DNA of 64,000 nucleotides from Plecoglossus altivelis. Taxonomy: Eukaryota; Chordata; Actinopteri; Osmeriformes; Plecoglossidae. Shown in pieces: positions 10,456 to 21,075 of the stretch. The notes below the pieces were generated by a model. The model was given only the letters and a program-made list of their open reading frames with translations. It made no database searches and was not told where the DNA came from. The position numbers and the translations under genes are program-made. The stretch spans positions 7,230,336 to 7,294,335 of the forward strand of contig BROE01000003.1 in assembly GCA_036571765.1 (NCBI GenBank), given 5' to 3'. Numbering within the stretch: position 1 is the first letter of the stretch; each line of letters begins with the position of its first letter.

Positions 10456-12564
10456 ATGGTCCATGAGACAGGCTATTATGACCTTTTAGGTGTGAGTCCC
10501 AATGCCAGCCCAGACGAAATCAAGAAAGCATATCGAAAACTTGCGTTAAAATACCACCCAGACAAGAACCCCAATGAAGGAGAAAAGGTATGTGTGGATA
10601 ATATTTGGTGTCCGTGTCTATTTTAAACTGCATACCGTCTAGACATGAGAGCAACAGAATGAGTGGAACTTTCTGGAATGACATTCGAGTCAGAGCCTCT
10701 AGTCTTGAATAATATCATTACATTACAGTTCAGCATGCATCTGTTACACTATATTTGTGTTCATACAGTTACACATTTGAAATGCAACGTTCAATGTTTG
10801 ACTAGCTAAGCCAGACATAATTTAAGTCCATGTTTATTACCTAACCTTAAATTAGTTTGTGCTCAATGCATAGCCTAGCTTTGCCCAGTATCTTGATACA
10901 TTTTTTGGTTAAAACATTTCTTTGTCTCTTGTTCTGCAAAGTTCAAATTGATATCACAGGCATATGAAGTTCTATCTGATCCAAAGAAAAGGGATCTGTA
11001 TGACCAAGGTGGAGAACAAGCGATCAAAGAGGGTGGAATGGGAGGGCAGTTCTCATCACCCACAGACATTTTCAACATGTTTTTTGGAGGTGGAGGCAGG
11101 ATGCAAAGAGAAGAGAGGAGAGGTTGGGCAAATGCAACATTTAAAAAGTTCACTTTTAAACATCAAAATATTGATTGAAGACAAAATCATTAGCTGGAAA
11201 AGTATTTGTTTTCATTTAGGTAAGAATGTTATTCATCAGCTCAGTGTTTCATTGGAGGAGATGTACAATGGAGCAACAAGGAAACTTGGTCTTCAAAAAA
11301 ACGTGATCTGTGCAAAATGTGATGGTAAGTATGATTTTAATCTGGTTCCTTGAAACCTTTATTTTTTCAAATTGCACCATAAAGGATGACTAACATTCCC
11401 ATTGTTTATCTCACATAGGCTATGGAGGGAAGAAGGGGACGCTTGAGAAGTGTTCAAGCTGCAAGGGTAGAGGAGTGCAGATCAAGGTGCAGCAGATTGG
11501 TCCAGGTATGATCCAGCAAATCCAGAATATGTGTCCTGACTGCCAGGGTCAGGGGGAAAAGTTCAACTCAAAGGATCGCTGTAAGAACTGCAATGGGCAC
11601 AAAGTGGAGCGCAAGAAAAAAATTCTTGAAGTTCACATTGACAAAGGTAAGGTTCCCCGCTTCAGACATTTACAGTTACTTGTGACACTGAGCCACTGCT
11701 TCATCTTTTCAATCTATTTGAATCAATAAGCCATTGGAAAATACACATGGAATACATGAGAATGCCACAGGAAAATATATGGTATAACATGTCTCGACGG
11801 TCATCTTAACTACTGTAGACACCCATTTTTACAGGTATGAAGGATGGCCAGAAAATAACGTTCCATGGTGAAGGTGACCAAGAACCTGGATTGGAACCCG
11901 GTGATGTCATCATTGTGCTAGATCAGAAGGAACATGAGGTTTTTCAGAGACAAGACGATAACCTGATCATGAAGATGGATATCAAACTAGTTGAAGCTCT
12001 CTGTGGGTTCAAGAAGACCATTTGCACCTTGGATAACAGAATGCTAATAATTACTTTGCCACCAGGTATCAAAGTTACAGTGCAGTTAACCTATATTAAT
12101 TGGTATACATTGCATGATCTGTCAAATGTGCCTTATGTGGAATTTAAGAATTGATTGTTCAATATCTACAGGTCAAGCTGTAAGGCATAAAGATCTCAAA
12201 GTTGTTCAGAATGAAGGCATGCCCATTTACAGGGACCCATACGACAGAGGACAACTAATCGTTCAATTTGAGGTGAGCCTATACTTGTTATTAGATGTGA
12301 AGTATTGGCTATTCAGATGGCCATTTTATCATTGTGATTTTCTCTAAGGTGGAATTCCCGCAGAAACACTGGCTTCCAGAGCACCTCTTTCCTCATCTGG
12401 AAAAGCTGCTTCCTCCCAGGGATGAAGTCATGCTTACTGATGACATGGAAGAAGTAGACCTCTGTGAAATGGACTATCAGTTTGAGCAGAGGAGCTATTC
12501 CAGAGAAGCCCACGAGGAAGATGAGGATGGTCCCAGAAGGGGTGTACAGTGTCAGACACAGTGA
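10456..12564 (+). CDS. dnaja4: DnaJ heat shock protein family (HSP40) class A, DNAJA4-like
   Basis: Seven coding exons join in frame to 397 aa plus stop: 10456-10587, 10942-11122, 11220-11324, 11419-11646, 11835-12065, 12172-12272, 12349-12564, all with GT/AG borders. A noncoding exon ends at 10134 and the next begins at 10433, 23 bp before the ATG. The J domain (residues ~4-70) has the HPD motif in KYHPDKNPNEGEK. A Gly/Phe stretch FFGGGGRM follows, then a zinc-binding cysteine-rich domain with four CxxCxGxG-type repeats (CAKCDGYG, CSSCKGRG, CPDCQGQG, CKNCNGH). After the client-binding beta domains the protein ends in CQTQ, a CaaX-type prenylation signal. It would stimulate Hsp70 ATPase and deliver clients in the cytosol. 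FKLISQAYEVLSDPKKRD, LIMKM, KHWLPE and EEDEDGP favour DNAJA4 over DNAJA1, although dnaja1 cannot be fully excluded. Confidence 0.93.
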
Positions 12565-13377
12565 ATGTAACCATTAAGCAATATACTGTAATGCCAGAGA
12601 TTTGCATGACACTCATTAGTCAGAATCAAAGTATCCTGTACACCATTTGACCCAGGCCTTACGTCAGAGGTCTTCGCCCATGTTATGCAGAAGGGCTTTG
12701 TCTAGCAAAATTGTTAGTTAACAAGCCATTCATAGTTGTTTTCTTGTTCTGTGTATTGAAGTTTGTTCTCTTGTCAACCTCATTACATTGGAGAAGGACT
12801 TGGGCACACTTTGCTTTTTCATTCAGCTTCATTTCTGCTGGTGGCATAGAAGTTGTGGCCTAATGGTTAAGGAGTCAGGCTTGTAACCTGCAAGTTGCTG
12901 GTTTGATTCTCGTACCGGCAGGAATTGAAGGTGGGGATTGTGAACAAACAGCACTCACTCTGCCTTCGATACCATGACTGAGGTGCCCTTGAGCAAGGCA
13001 CGAACCCCCAATTGCTTCCTGGGCGCTGGAGCAATGGCTGCCCACTGCTCCGGGTGTATGTTCACTGTGTGTGCGTGCGGTTGCCCACTACTCACTGCTG
13101 TGTGTGCACTTGGATGGGTTAAATGCAGAGGTAAATTTCGAGTATGGGTTACCATACTTGACAAAACGTCACTTCACTTCTTTCCATGAAGGCACTTTTT
13201 AAAGACAGACATGCTCTATCAAGTCTTTACTATGTATTTCTTTCTCTTCATCATGTCACGGCCTTGATTTTTGTCCTTAGTACACTTAAATGTCATTTTA
13301 AAGTCTACATCTGTCTTGTACTGTAAATGTTCTCCAATTGTCTTATTTCAATGCATTCTTCCATGTGATCAATTAAA
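12565..13377 (+). other. dnaja4: dnaja4 3' UTR with polyadenylation signal
   Basis: No coding signal follows the stop codon. The first good downstream signal is ATTAAA at 13372-13377, which would give an ~800-nt 3' UTR. That UTR contains the SINE at 12851-13190. The exact cleavage site is inferred. Confidence 0.55.
12851..13190 (+). mobile_element. tRNA-derived SINE (V-SINE-like)
   Basis: The head carries pol III promoter blocks: an A-box-like TGGCCTAATGGTTAAGGAG at about 12855-12873 and a B-box-like GGTTTGATTC near 12900. A central block with GGTGCCCTTGAGCAAGGCAC (about 12981-13000), common to fish SINEs, follows. The body continues GGGTTAAATGCAGAG and ends in a TCACTTCACTTC tail at about 13170-13180. 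Because of the SINE body and tail it is not a functional tRNA gene. Confidence 0.8.
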
Positions 13378-14149
13378 AACTTCAATTTCAGTTATCCTTC
13401 ATTAAAATCAATGAATAATCCAGGCATTGATCATAATCTGTAATACTGCTTTCTTCTGAATGCGCAATCTGAGAATCTAAAGCAAAAAAATGTATTGGGC
13501 AACATTGAGAAAGTGTTACAGAACGAGACACATGAGGGGGGTAAAAATGATGCCCCATAGGTGACAATATTTTCATTTGTCTACTCATAATTTGTCTGGC
13601 TGAGTGTTGCAACAAATTCCATCTTCTGTTAACCAACCCTCTGTCAGTCTGGCCCTGCCCCCTCTTGACTGGCACAAGACTGTGGAGCATCCCATACAAT
13701 GCACCACTCTTTCGGCATGACTGAACACCATTGTGACCTTATAGCTGCCTTAATGACAAAAACACAATTTGTGTGAATACTTCTACTACTAGGCCACTAC
13801 TACGTTCAGATAATACTACATATCCGTTTAACAAATACTGAATTGATGAACATCTTTTCAGATCCACAACACACAAAAAAAATATAATTAACTTAAGTGT
13901 TGCCTACCAAGGCCCTTTACATCCTGAAGTAAAGGTTTGGACACAGGGCAAACCACTTTTTCTTCTGCAATCCTCGCTCTCTGTCAAGAGAAGGATGGAA
14001 AAGGCCTAGAGTGAAATTATTCAAAAGACGCTTATGACCGTTTAATATACGTTATTCATTATGGGGGACTAAATGTACCATAATTAAATACCTGAATAAA
14101 AAGACATGTCCTAAGTGATGTAAAGTTATATGTCTTAGAAATACACATT
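13378..14149. other. Intergenic stretch without recognisable features
   Basis: Neither strand gave a gene, RNA or repeat that I could support. Confidence 0.4.
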
Positions 14150-14531
14150 TCATTTAAATGCAAAGGGGTGGGACATAACCAATTACATTGAGCTGTCTTC
14201 ATGTGCTTGGAGAAATGTGATAGGACACTTAACAGCAAACGGTCAGAACTGAGCTGTCAATCAAGTACTAGACACACACATTTCAGTTTCACTAAGACAC
14301 AATTAGGCTGCTTTGAAAACTGTTTAACAAGATATGTTATTGTTAACATGTGTCCTGTTCTCAGTCACGTTTATAGAAGCATGCAAATGATCAGGTAGAG
14401 GTTCAGAGTAGTGTGTGTATCTTGGTGGTGCCAGTCTGCCAGCACCCTTCTACAGCTCAATATCAGGCTTACCCCTTTAGCACAAACCTAAAGCATGAAG
14501 CACTGCAGTTCCATGAGGGAAGCTGTATCAA
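14150..14531 (+). repeat. ~420-bp tandem repeat, unit 1 (left part)
   Basis: The block from TTTAAATGCAAAGGGGTGGG to AAGCTGTATCAATTGCCTCA matches 15880-16250 in order, sharing CGGTCAGAACT, CAATCAAGTA, GTTAACATGTGTCCTGTT and TTCTACAGCTCAA. The unit is interrupted at about 14532 by an L2-type LINE. Its last part reappears after the LINE, from about 15816. Confidence 0.75.
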
Positions 14532-15812
14532 TTGCCTCATGCCTACTTTCATCTGCGTAATATAGATAAAATCAGAAAAATCTTGACTAAAAGTGATGCT
14601 GAAAAACTTATCCATGCACTTGTTACATCTAGATTGGACTACTGTAATGCCCTGCTTGCAGCGTGTCCTAAAAGCTTAATAAAAAGCTTTCAGTTGGTTC
14701 AAAACGCAGCAGCAAGACTACTAACAGGAACCAAAAAAGAGACCACATCACACCAGTGTTAGAGTCTCTTTACTGGCTCCCTGTTGCGTTTAGAATCAAA
14801 TTTAAAATCCTACTCCTGACATATAAATCCATAAAAGACATGGCCCCACACTACCTCAAAGATGCTGTAGTACCATATCACCCAGACAGAGCACTTTGCT
14901 CTCAAAGCGCTGGACTATTGGTGGTCCCTCGAGTCTCTAAAAGCACAGTAGGAGGTAGAGCATTTAGCTACCAAGCTCCTATGTTATGGAATCAGCTCCC
15001 TGTTCATGTTAAAGAGGCCGACACAGTCTCTATATTTAAGACCAGGCTTAAAACATTTCTCTTCGAAATAGCTTATGGGCAGGCTATTTAGGAACAGACA
15101 TAAAAATATAAAGTATTCGGCCCTACTGCCCTAGGAGCAACTCTGCTGGGGGAAGTATGACAGCTTGAGCACTATCCTATGGGTCTTCCCTCTTTCACCT
15201 TCAACATTAGTTAATATCTTAGTTCACTATGGTCTGTTCATTGCTATTCACAAGTTTCGCTCCCCCCGAGGTGACCTCTGTCCTGGATGCTGCCCTGGCG
15301 ATGACTTCACCCCAGATGCCTCGCCCCGCCTCGTGACCTGATCTGTGAGCCCAGGTGCTCCTCAACTGTCGGAGGAATGCTTCCTACAACAGACGAGCTT
15401 CTCTCCTCAGATCCACTTCTCTGAATATCTGAACTCTCCTCATACTAGATGATCTAGATGAGCCTCTCCTTCCTCCTGAGTGGTTCTTTCTCTACAGTCC
15501 ATCTGCAGATGGATGCGCGCCAGTCCTGGACCATCTACAGCCTGTCCGTCCATGGGAATAGGATCTCTCCTTCACTCTGGTTCTCCTCAAGGTTTCTACT
15601 TTTTCCCACAGGGTTTTTTGTAGTTTTTCCTTGCCGAGAAGGAGGGTCTAAGAACGGGATGTTCTGGGACAGTTGTCCATTTGCTAAAATGATGTGGACA
15701 TTGTGTAACTTGCTTTTCTGTTCATTGACCAATGATGGACTCATTGTCCCCCTTCGAGGCAACTGTTGTTGTGATTTTGGGCATTACAAAAATAAATTGA
15801 ATTGAATTTAAT
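14532..15812 (+). mobile_element. 5'-truncated L2-type LINE with 3' end
   Basis: The copy starts inside the RT C-terminal region. It reads AYFHLRNIDKIRKILTKSDA, DYCNALLAACPKS, LVQNAAARLLTGTKK, then LYWLPVAFRIKFKILLLTYK and ends FLFEIAYGQAI at 15091, with one frame change near 14757. The long 3' UTR contains CTCTCCTTCCTCCTGAGTGG and finishes with AAATTGAATTGAATTTAATT at about 15793-15812. 5' truncation is the usual outcome of target-primed reverse transcription. It lies inside a unit of the ~420-bp tandem repeat. Confidence 0.85.
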
Positions 15813-16330
15813 TCAATTATGTCCCGCCCCTTTGCATTTAAAATAAAATACACATTCCTTTTCCTTTGCAAAGGGGCAGAACATAAGCAGTTGCACAGTA
15901 TCCTCACTGGACTAAAATGGTTTACACTTGGAGCACTGTGATCGGACACTCTATAGCAACGGTCAGAACTCAGCTCTCAATCAAGTAGCAGACATATTCA
16001 GTTATTGTGAATTCACAAATGGGCCACTTTGATAACTGTTCAACCTGAAATCATATTGTTAACATGTGTCCTGTTGTCCGTCACGTTCATTAATGCTAAC
16101 GCATAATCAGGTAAAGGGTCAGAAAAGAGTGTATGTTGGTTTTGCCAGGTTGCCAACATCATTCTACAGCTCAAAATCAGGCATACCCTGTCACATAAAC
16201 CTTAAGCATGAAACACTGTATTTCAATGGGGGAAGTTGTATTAAATAACCCATATATTTGCATTTAAAATGAAATGTACATTTCTTTTATTTGCAAAGGG
16301 ACGGGACATACACCGTTTTATATAAAGATA
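15813..16330 (+). repeat. ~420-bp tandem repeat, end of unit 1 and unit 2
   Basis: About 15816-15875 continues the unit broken by the LINE, with GTCCCGCCCCTTTGCATTTAA followed by TTTGCAAAGGGGC, an inverted pair around a ~30-nt loop. Unit 2 then runs to about 16250, and the same junction (TTTGCATTTAAAATGAAATG, then TTTGCAAAGGGACGGGACAT) recurs at about 16257-16310. Omitting the ~1.28-kb LINE, the distance between equivalent junctions is about 420 bp in both cases. Confidence 0.75.
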
Positions 16331-16574
16331 AGTTGTTCTGTATAAAACAAAGGAGTTCTTAACAACAGACTCTTACTTCCATGAGGGGAATGTAAGCTTT
16401 CTGACTCCAGTTGAGTGATTTTTATCAGTTGGGGGTTTGCCCGTGGTAGGGGAGTTTATTGTGTTATGAATAGAGTAACCACTTATAAAGGGACTTCTGG
16501 CCAGGTGGGGCAGATGCCCCTGTAGATTTAGGAGGGTGTTTATCACTTGAGTGGCACCTATTTAAACTCGTTAT
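16331..16574. other. Short unassigned stretch
   Basis: No gene or repeat that I recognise lies between the tandem repeat and the Tc1-like element. Confidence 0.35.
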
Positions 16575-17537
16575 CAGTATAAAAGATATCTGTCCACAAA
16601 CCTCAAACAGTCTGACTCCAAACGATATGGAGCTCCACGCAAGATCTCACTCTGTGGGGTCAATATCACAAGATCACAAGAGTGGTGAGCAAAAATCCAA
16701 GACGCACATGGGGGGGACCAAAGTAACAAAGGCTACCATCAGTAACACACTACACTCAAATCCTGCAGTACCTGATGTGCCCCCCTGCTGAAGACAGTAC
16801 ATGTACGAGCCTGTTTGAAGTTTGCAAGAGAGCATTTGGATTATCCAGAAGAGGATAGGGAGAATGGCATATGGCATATATATAAACCAAAATATAACTT
16901 TCTGGTAAACTCAACTTGTGTTTGGAGGAAAAAGAATGCTGAGTTGCTTCTAAAAACACCATACCTACTGTGACGCATGGGTGTGGAAACATCATGCTTT
17001 GGAGATTATTTTCTACAAAAGGACCAGGATGACCTTGTAAAGGAAAGAATGAACAGGGCCATGTATCATGAGATTTTGAGTGAAAACCTCCTTCCATCAG
17101 CAAGGGCATTGAAGATGAAACATGGCTGGGTTTTTCAGCATGACAATGATCCCAAACACCCCGCCCAGGCAACAAAGGAGTGGCTTTGTAAGAAGCATTT
17201 TAAGGTCCTGGAGTAGCCTACCCAGTCTCCAGATCTCAATCTCAAAGAAAATCTCTTGAGGGAGTAGAAAATCTGTGTTTGCTCTGCTCTGACATCTCCT
17301 CTCTAGAGGGGATCTTCATGGAAGAATGGGCCAAACTACCAGCAACAGGGTGTAAAAACCTTGTGTAGACTTACAGAAAACGTTTGACCTCTATCATTAC
17401 CATCAAAGGGTATATAGGAAAGTATTGAGGTGAAGTTTTGTAATTGACCAAATACTTATTTTCCACCATAATTTGCAAATAAATGTAAAAAAAATCGGAC
17501 TAATTTTCTGGATTATTATCTTTCATAGTTGCCCCAC
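16575..17537 (+). mobile_element. Degenerate Tc1-like DNA transposon
   Basis: Broken plus-strand frames encode Tc1-type transposase pieces: DYPEEDRENG near 16840, TSCFGDYFLQKDQDDLVKER at about 16990-17045, GWVFQHDNDPKHPAQATKEW at about 17126-17185 (holding the second catalytic Asp, in QHDNDPKH), then PTQSPDLNLKENLLRE after a stop. The right end resembles the end of fish Tc1 elements: CAAATACTTATTTTCCACC and AATTTGCAAATAAAT, closing at GCCCCACTGTA near 17527-17540. Several stops and frame changes mean it is inactive. Confidence 0.85.
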
Positions 17538-17639
17538 TGTAAGTGGAAAATCTTTCACAGGCCCAGACTACAGCCAGAGTCTCTTTTTCTATCTGTGTAT
17601 AGCACTTTTCTGTGTCAGTGCTCTAGAACAGAACGCGTT

Positions 17640-19030
17640 TCAATCCGCTAGCAAAAGTTGTGGTGATGACAAATTGCTTAACTCTTTTAAAAGCGTCTGC
17701 TTGTGCAGCATCCCAGGTCCAGGTTGTGCCAGGTCATTGAGGGGTTGTAAGGCATCTGTCAGGTTGAGCAGGTTTCTCCCCAGATAATGGACCATGCCCA
17801 GGAACCTTCTTGGACCTGGCATGTCTACTGGTGATTGTATGTCTGTGATGGCACTTTCTTTCGAGAGGTCAGGGATGCCACCTCTATTGATGTGATGACC
17901 CAAGAAGTTTATCTGCCAAAGAATCATGTGACACTTTTGTAGTTAAGATTTAAGCCTATGTTGTTCAGGATCCAGAGTACATTTTGGAGCCTTTCCTTGT
18001 GCTCCTTCCCGTCCTTTCCTTGGATAAGGATGTCTTCCATGTAAATTTCAACTCCGTCCAGGCCATCTGAATCGTGTTGTCATTTCTCTCTGGAATATTG
18101 GTGCACTGGAGATGCCAAAAGGGTGTCGCTCATAGAAGTATCTCCCTGTGCTTGTGATGAATGTGGTCAATTTGGTTGTATTGCTCTCCAGCGAGATCTT
18201 CCAAAACCCGCTCTTAGCATCGAGCAAGTAGAACTTTGAAGTTAGAACTTAGAAGTTTGCACTAAAGACTCTGCAATAATAATATCGGCAACATATGTAT
18301 GTTTACACGCTCATATTCCATGCACATGCACAATACTCTTTGCACATGTACAGCTCCCCATCGGTAAGTATTTCTACAGTTTGTATAGTTTGTATCTTTT
18401 TTAGTTTATGTATAGGAACATTTTTATATTTATTTCAAATTGATTGTTGTTTGCCTGTACTGTTGTATGTCTGTACTTCTGTAGCACCGTGGCTCTGTGA
18501 GGCACGACATTTCGTTCCACTGTATGCACCCGCATGTAGTGGAATGTCAATAAAGCACAACTTGAACTTGAACTTGAGAACACAAAATTCTGCCAACCGT
18601 GGCAGTATGTCGGCCACTGTAGGCAGGACGAACCTCTCCCTCTTACCGGCTTTGTTGAGCCATTTGAGGTCAACACAGATTCTCACATTCCCAGCCTTCT
18701 TTGGGACTGGTACCATGGCACCACTGGCACCACTCCGTCGGCTCTGTGATCTCCTCAATCAAGCCACATTTCTTCATTCTCTCCAGTTTAGCTTTGACTT
18801 TAGGAAGCAGGGGGACAGACACTCTCCTTGCCGTCAAACAGATTCTCACTGGCTTTAAGTTCAAGCATCCCAAATCCTTCCCATAGTGCTTTGGCATGCC
18901 TGGACTTCCTCCACCCTTTGCACTAGTCCCATAGCCACAGCCACATTTTGACCTAACAGGTTGCTGCCATTGGTAGTATGTTCTAATTGGACATTTACCC
19001 TATTCTGCAAGTTTTCTGACTCGACTGCAA
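17640..19030 (-). mobile_element. Ty3/Gypsy retrotransposon pol fragment
   Basis: Reading the minus strand from high to low coordinates gives a protease-side segment (VQLEHTTNGSNLLGQNVAVA), RT entry KCGLIEEITEPTEW, VPVPKKAGNVRICVDLKWLN, then after an interruption LLDAKSGFWKI, FGISSAP, and the RT/RNase H joint NFLGHHINRGGIPD with RRFLGMVHYLGRNLLNLTDA. This order is diagnostic of Ty3/Gypsy pol. The frame is broken repeatedly and a LINE 3' end is inserted at about 18255-18590. No LTRs were recognised beside it. Confidence 0.85.
18255..18590 (+). mobile_element. LINE-like 3' tail inserted in the Gypsy fragment
   Basis: The segment separates two Gypsy RT pieces that are contiguous in normal elements. 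It is noncoding, contains GAGGCACGACATTTCGTTCC, and ends AATGTCAATAAAGCACAACT followed by CTTGAA repeats (about 18560-18583). The ending looks like a retroposed 3' tail. The source family is not identified. Confidence 0.55.
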
Positions 19031-19985
19031 TGCATTAGCTCACAGGCTCTTAACAAGATGTCTCAAATTATGAGGCGTACAGCTAGTTGCAAGCGTGCAC
19101 AAGTTTCGGACCTAGGAACATGTCGAGCCACTGTTCTGCGCAAGACTGGACAAGCCAGAACTGGAAAGATGGCGTGGCCTATTATGCGCTCTTGCTTGCC
19201 TCATTGCACCACTGAACACTTTTCATAAGAATGACTGGGGACGCCATCTTTGAAGAGCAGGTTGACTGTGTTTACTGTATATAAGTCTATGGTTCTATAT
19301 CTAGAGCAGAGTCAGAAAAAGAGATGAAAAAAGTTAGATAAAGCAACAGATACAAGATGTCAACTTTATGAGAATCAATGCAATTACTATATAGTATTCC
19401 TCTGTCTTGGTTTTTAGCAATAAGCCTATCCTATTGTTCTTTTTGCTTCGTGTTTTCAGTATGACTTCATTAGTAACCAATTTATCTGATTATGCATTTT
19501 AACTTTTTATGTAAACTTTGAAGTCTGGCTCCTCGTTGTTCTTACTCTGCAAAGAAAGCTAAGATAAACAAGCTATGTACTGTATGTTACTATTGTAATG
19601 ATTATGAGTGTTGCCCGACTATTACTAGCTTATGTTAATGCCACAATTGTGGTGCTAACTGCCATAATATTGCATAACAATATTTAAGTTATCAAACATA
19701 ATTTACTCATCTTGGGCTTTGGTCCAGAAGAATAGGTCAACAATATATAATGGCGCCTTAACATGCCACAACATCACTACTCATATTTGGCTGTAATTAT
19801 TTTTGTCATGCCATGAACATTATAACATAAATAACAAGATTGTTAAATCTGCATTAAAATGATGGAAATGAACTAAATAAACTGTCATGTATGTCTGCAA
19901 CCATTTATAAAACTAACTACTGCAGGGCAGACAACTGTAGAGGGTTAAGTCCTATCGCCATGTGCTCCTTCAGCTACAGGTAAAT
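19031..19985. other. Intergenic stretch with a possible dispersed repeat
   Basis: No gene seen. About 19130-19300, with GGCGTGGCCTATTATGCGCT, GACGCCATCTTTGAAGAGC and TATATAAGTCTATGG, resembles a common fish dispersed repeat, but I could not assign it. Confidence 0.35.
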
Positions 19986-20402
19986 CATCCATCCATCCAT
20001 TGTCTACTGCTAATCCCTGGGAGGGATTGCTGTGCTGCTTGTTCCCATTTAGGGCTCACGTGTGACTGGAGCCCAACCCAGTAGCTTTTGGGCCATAGGC
20101 AGGGTACACCCTGGACTGGGGCCAGCAAGTCGCAGGGCTAACACAGAGACAGACAACACACAGACAACCATTCACTCACACATCCACTCTCTAGGGGCAA
20201 TTTCTCAACATACCAATTAACCTATCACATGCATGTCTTTGGATGGTTGGAGGAAGCTGGAGTGCATGGTAACATGGGGAAGACATGCAGACTCCACCCA
20301 GAGAGATCATGTGATGTTAGATTTGGCCCAAGAATTGAACCCATGATCTCCTTCCTGGGAGGCAAGGGCTCTAACCCCACCGCCACCATGCACCCCCACA
20401 GG
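19986..20402 (-). mobile_element. tRNA-derived SINE with an RTE/Rex3-like tail
   Basis: On the minus strand the unit begins with a tRNA-like head holding GGGGTTAGAGCCCTTGCC and the B-box-like GGTTCAATTC. The body includes CCAAAGACATGCATGTGATA. It ends GGATTAGCAGTAGACAATGG followed by ATGG repeats. That ending matches the 3' end of the Rex3-like LINE at about 42613-42645 (GGATAAGCGGAAGAAAATGG, then ATGG repeats), so this SINE probably uses that LINE's machinery. Confidence 0.7.
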
Positions 20403-20699
20403 TAAATCAGCATTTGGCTAATGTTCCCTTTAGTGTTCGTGCCCTGTGTGTACCCATGAGCATATTTTCAAACAACTTTTCTTGATGTAAGCAAATAAAT
20501 GGTGTGCTATTTTACCCGTTTTGAATTGGTTTGAAATTCTGGAAAAATCGGGAAAAGATATTGAATGAAAAAACTAGCAGTATGACCCGGGTTTGGGAAT
20601 CAAAGAAAAAGTGTTGGCGGAGATAGTTTTGGATATGTTGACTGGAGTTTATAGACTAAAAATGTTCGGACGAGCCGACTTCCTAACTGGAAATGCAAT
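20403..20699. other. Unassigned stretch
   Basis: Nothing recognised between the SINE and the helicase-exon repeat. Confidence 0.35.
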
Positions 20700-21075
20700 G
20701 CCACCTAGATCCATAGAGGCCATTGCCTCAAGCCGAGGGGTGAGGGTCTAGTCTGGAGCCGATATACCCATTTAAGTTTTCTTGCCTCAGATATCTGTAG
20801 GCCCAATCAGCAAACAGAGGGAGAGACTGAGAACAATGACGCTGATGTAGCGTGCTAGTTTAGTTGTAGTTCAGTAATGGTGACGGGAAAAGATGGAATC
20901 TATGCAATTCAGTCCATTGTGGAAATGGTACCGAATATCCAGAACTTAAAGCCGGATCAAGAACAATCTTTACTGAGTTTTGTTGGTGGCCATGACATTG
21001 TGGTCCTCCTCCCCACAGGGTTCAGGAAAAGTTTGATTTCCTAGCTCGCTCTATTTGTTATGATGTAGTTGGCTC
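20700..21075 (+). repeat. Helicase-exon repeat, longest copy
   Basis: The repeat contains noncoding sequence around TCAGATATCTG (20787), CCCAATCAGCAAACAGAGGG and GCTGATGTAGCG, followed by an open stretch reading AIQSIVEMVPNIQNLKPDQE and then FVGGHDIVVLLPTGFRKSLI, which ends at a stop at 21042. The last part resembles the first motif of RecQ-like helicases (Walker A, usually PTGxGKS), but the glycine before KS is Arg. The same block recurs at 42800-43170 in reverse and, shortened, at 3742-3835, so it is a dispersed repeat. The rest of a helicase was not found nearby. Confidence 0.6.

Noticed and set aside
12851..12925. Possible tRNA gene
   Set aside because: A and B boxes are present but lead into a SINE body and tail. 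No proper cloverleaf is apparent.
16756..17175. 139-codon minus-strand frame
   Set aside because: It is the shadow of the Tc1-like transposase remnant on the plus strand.
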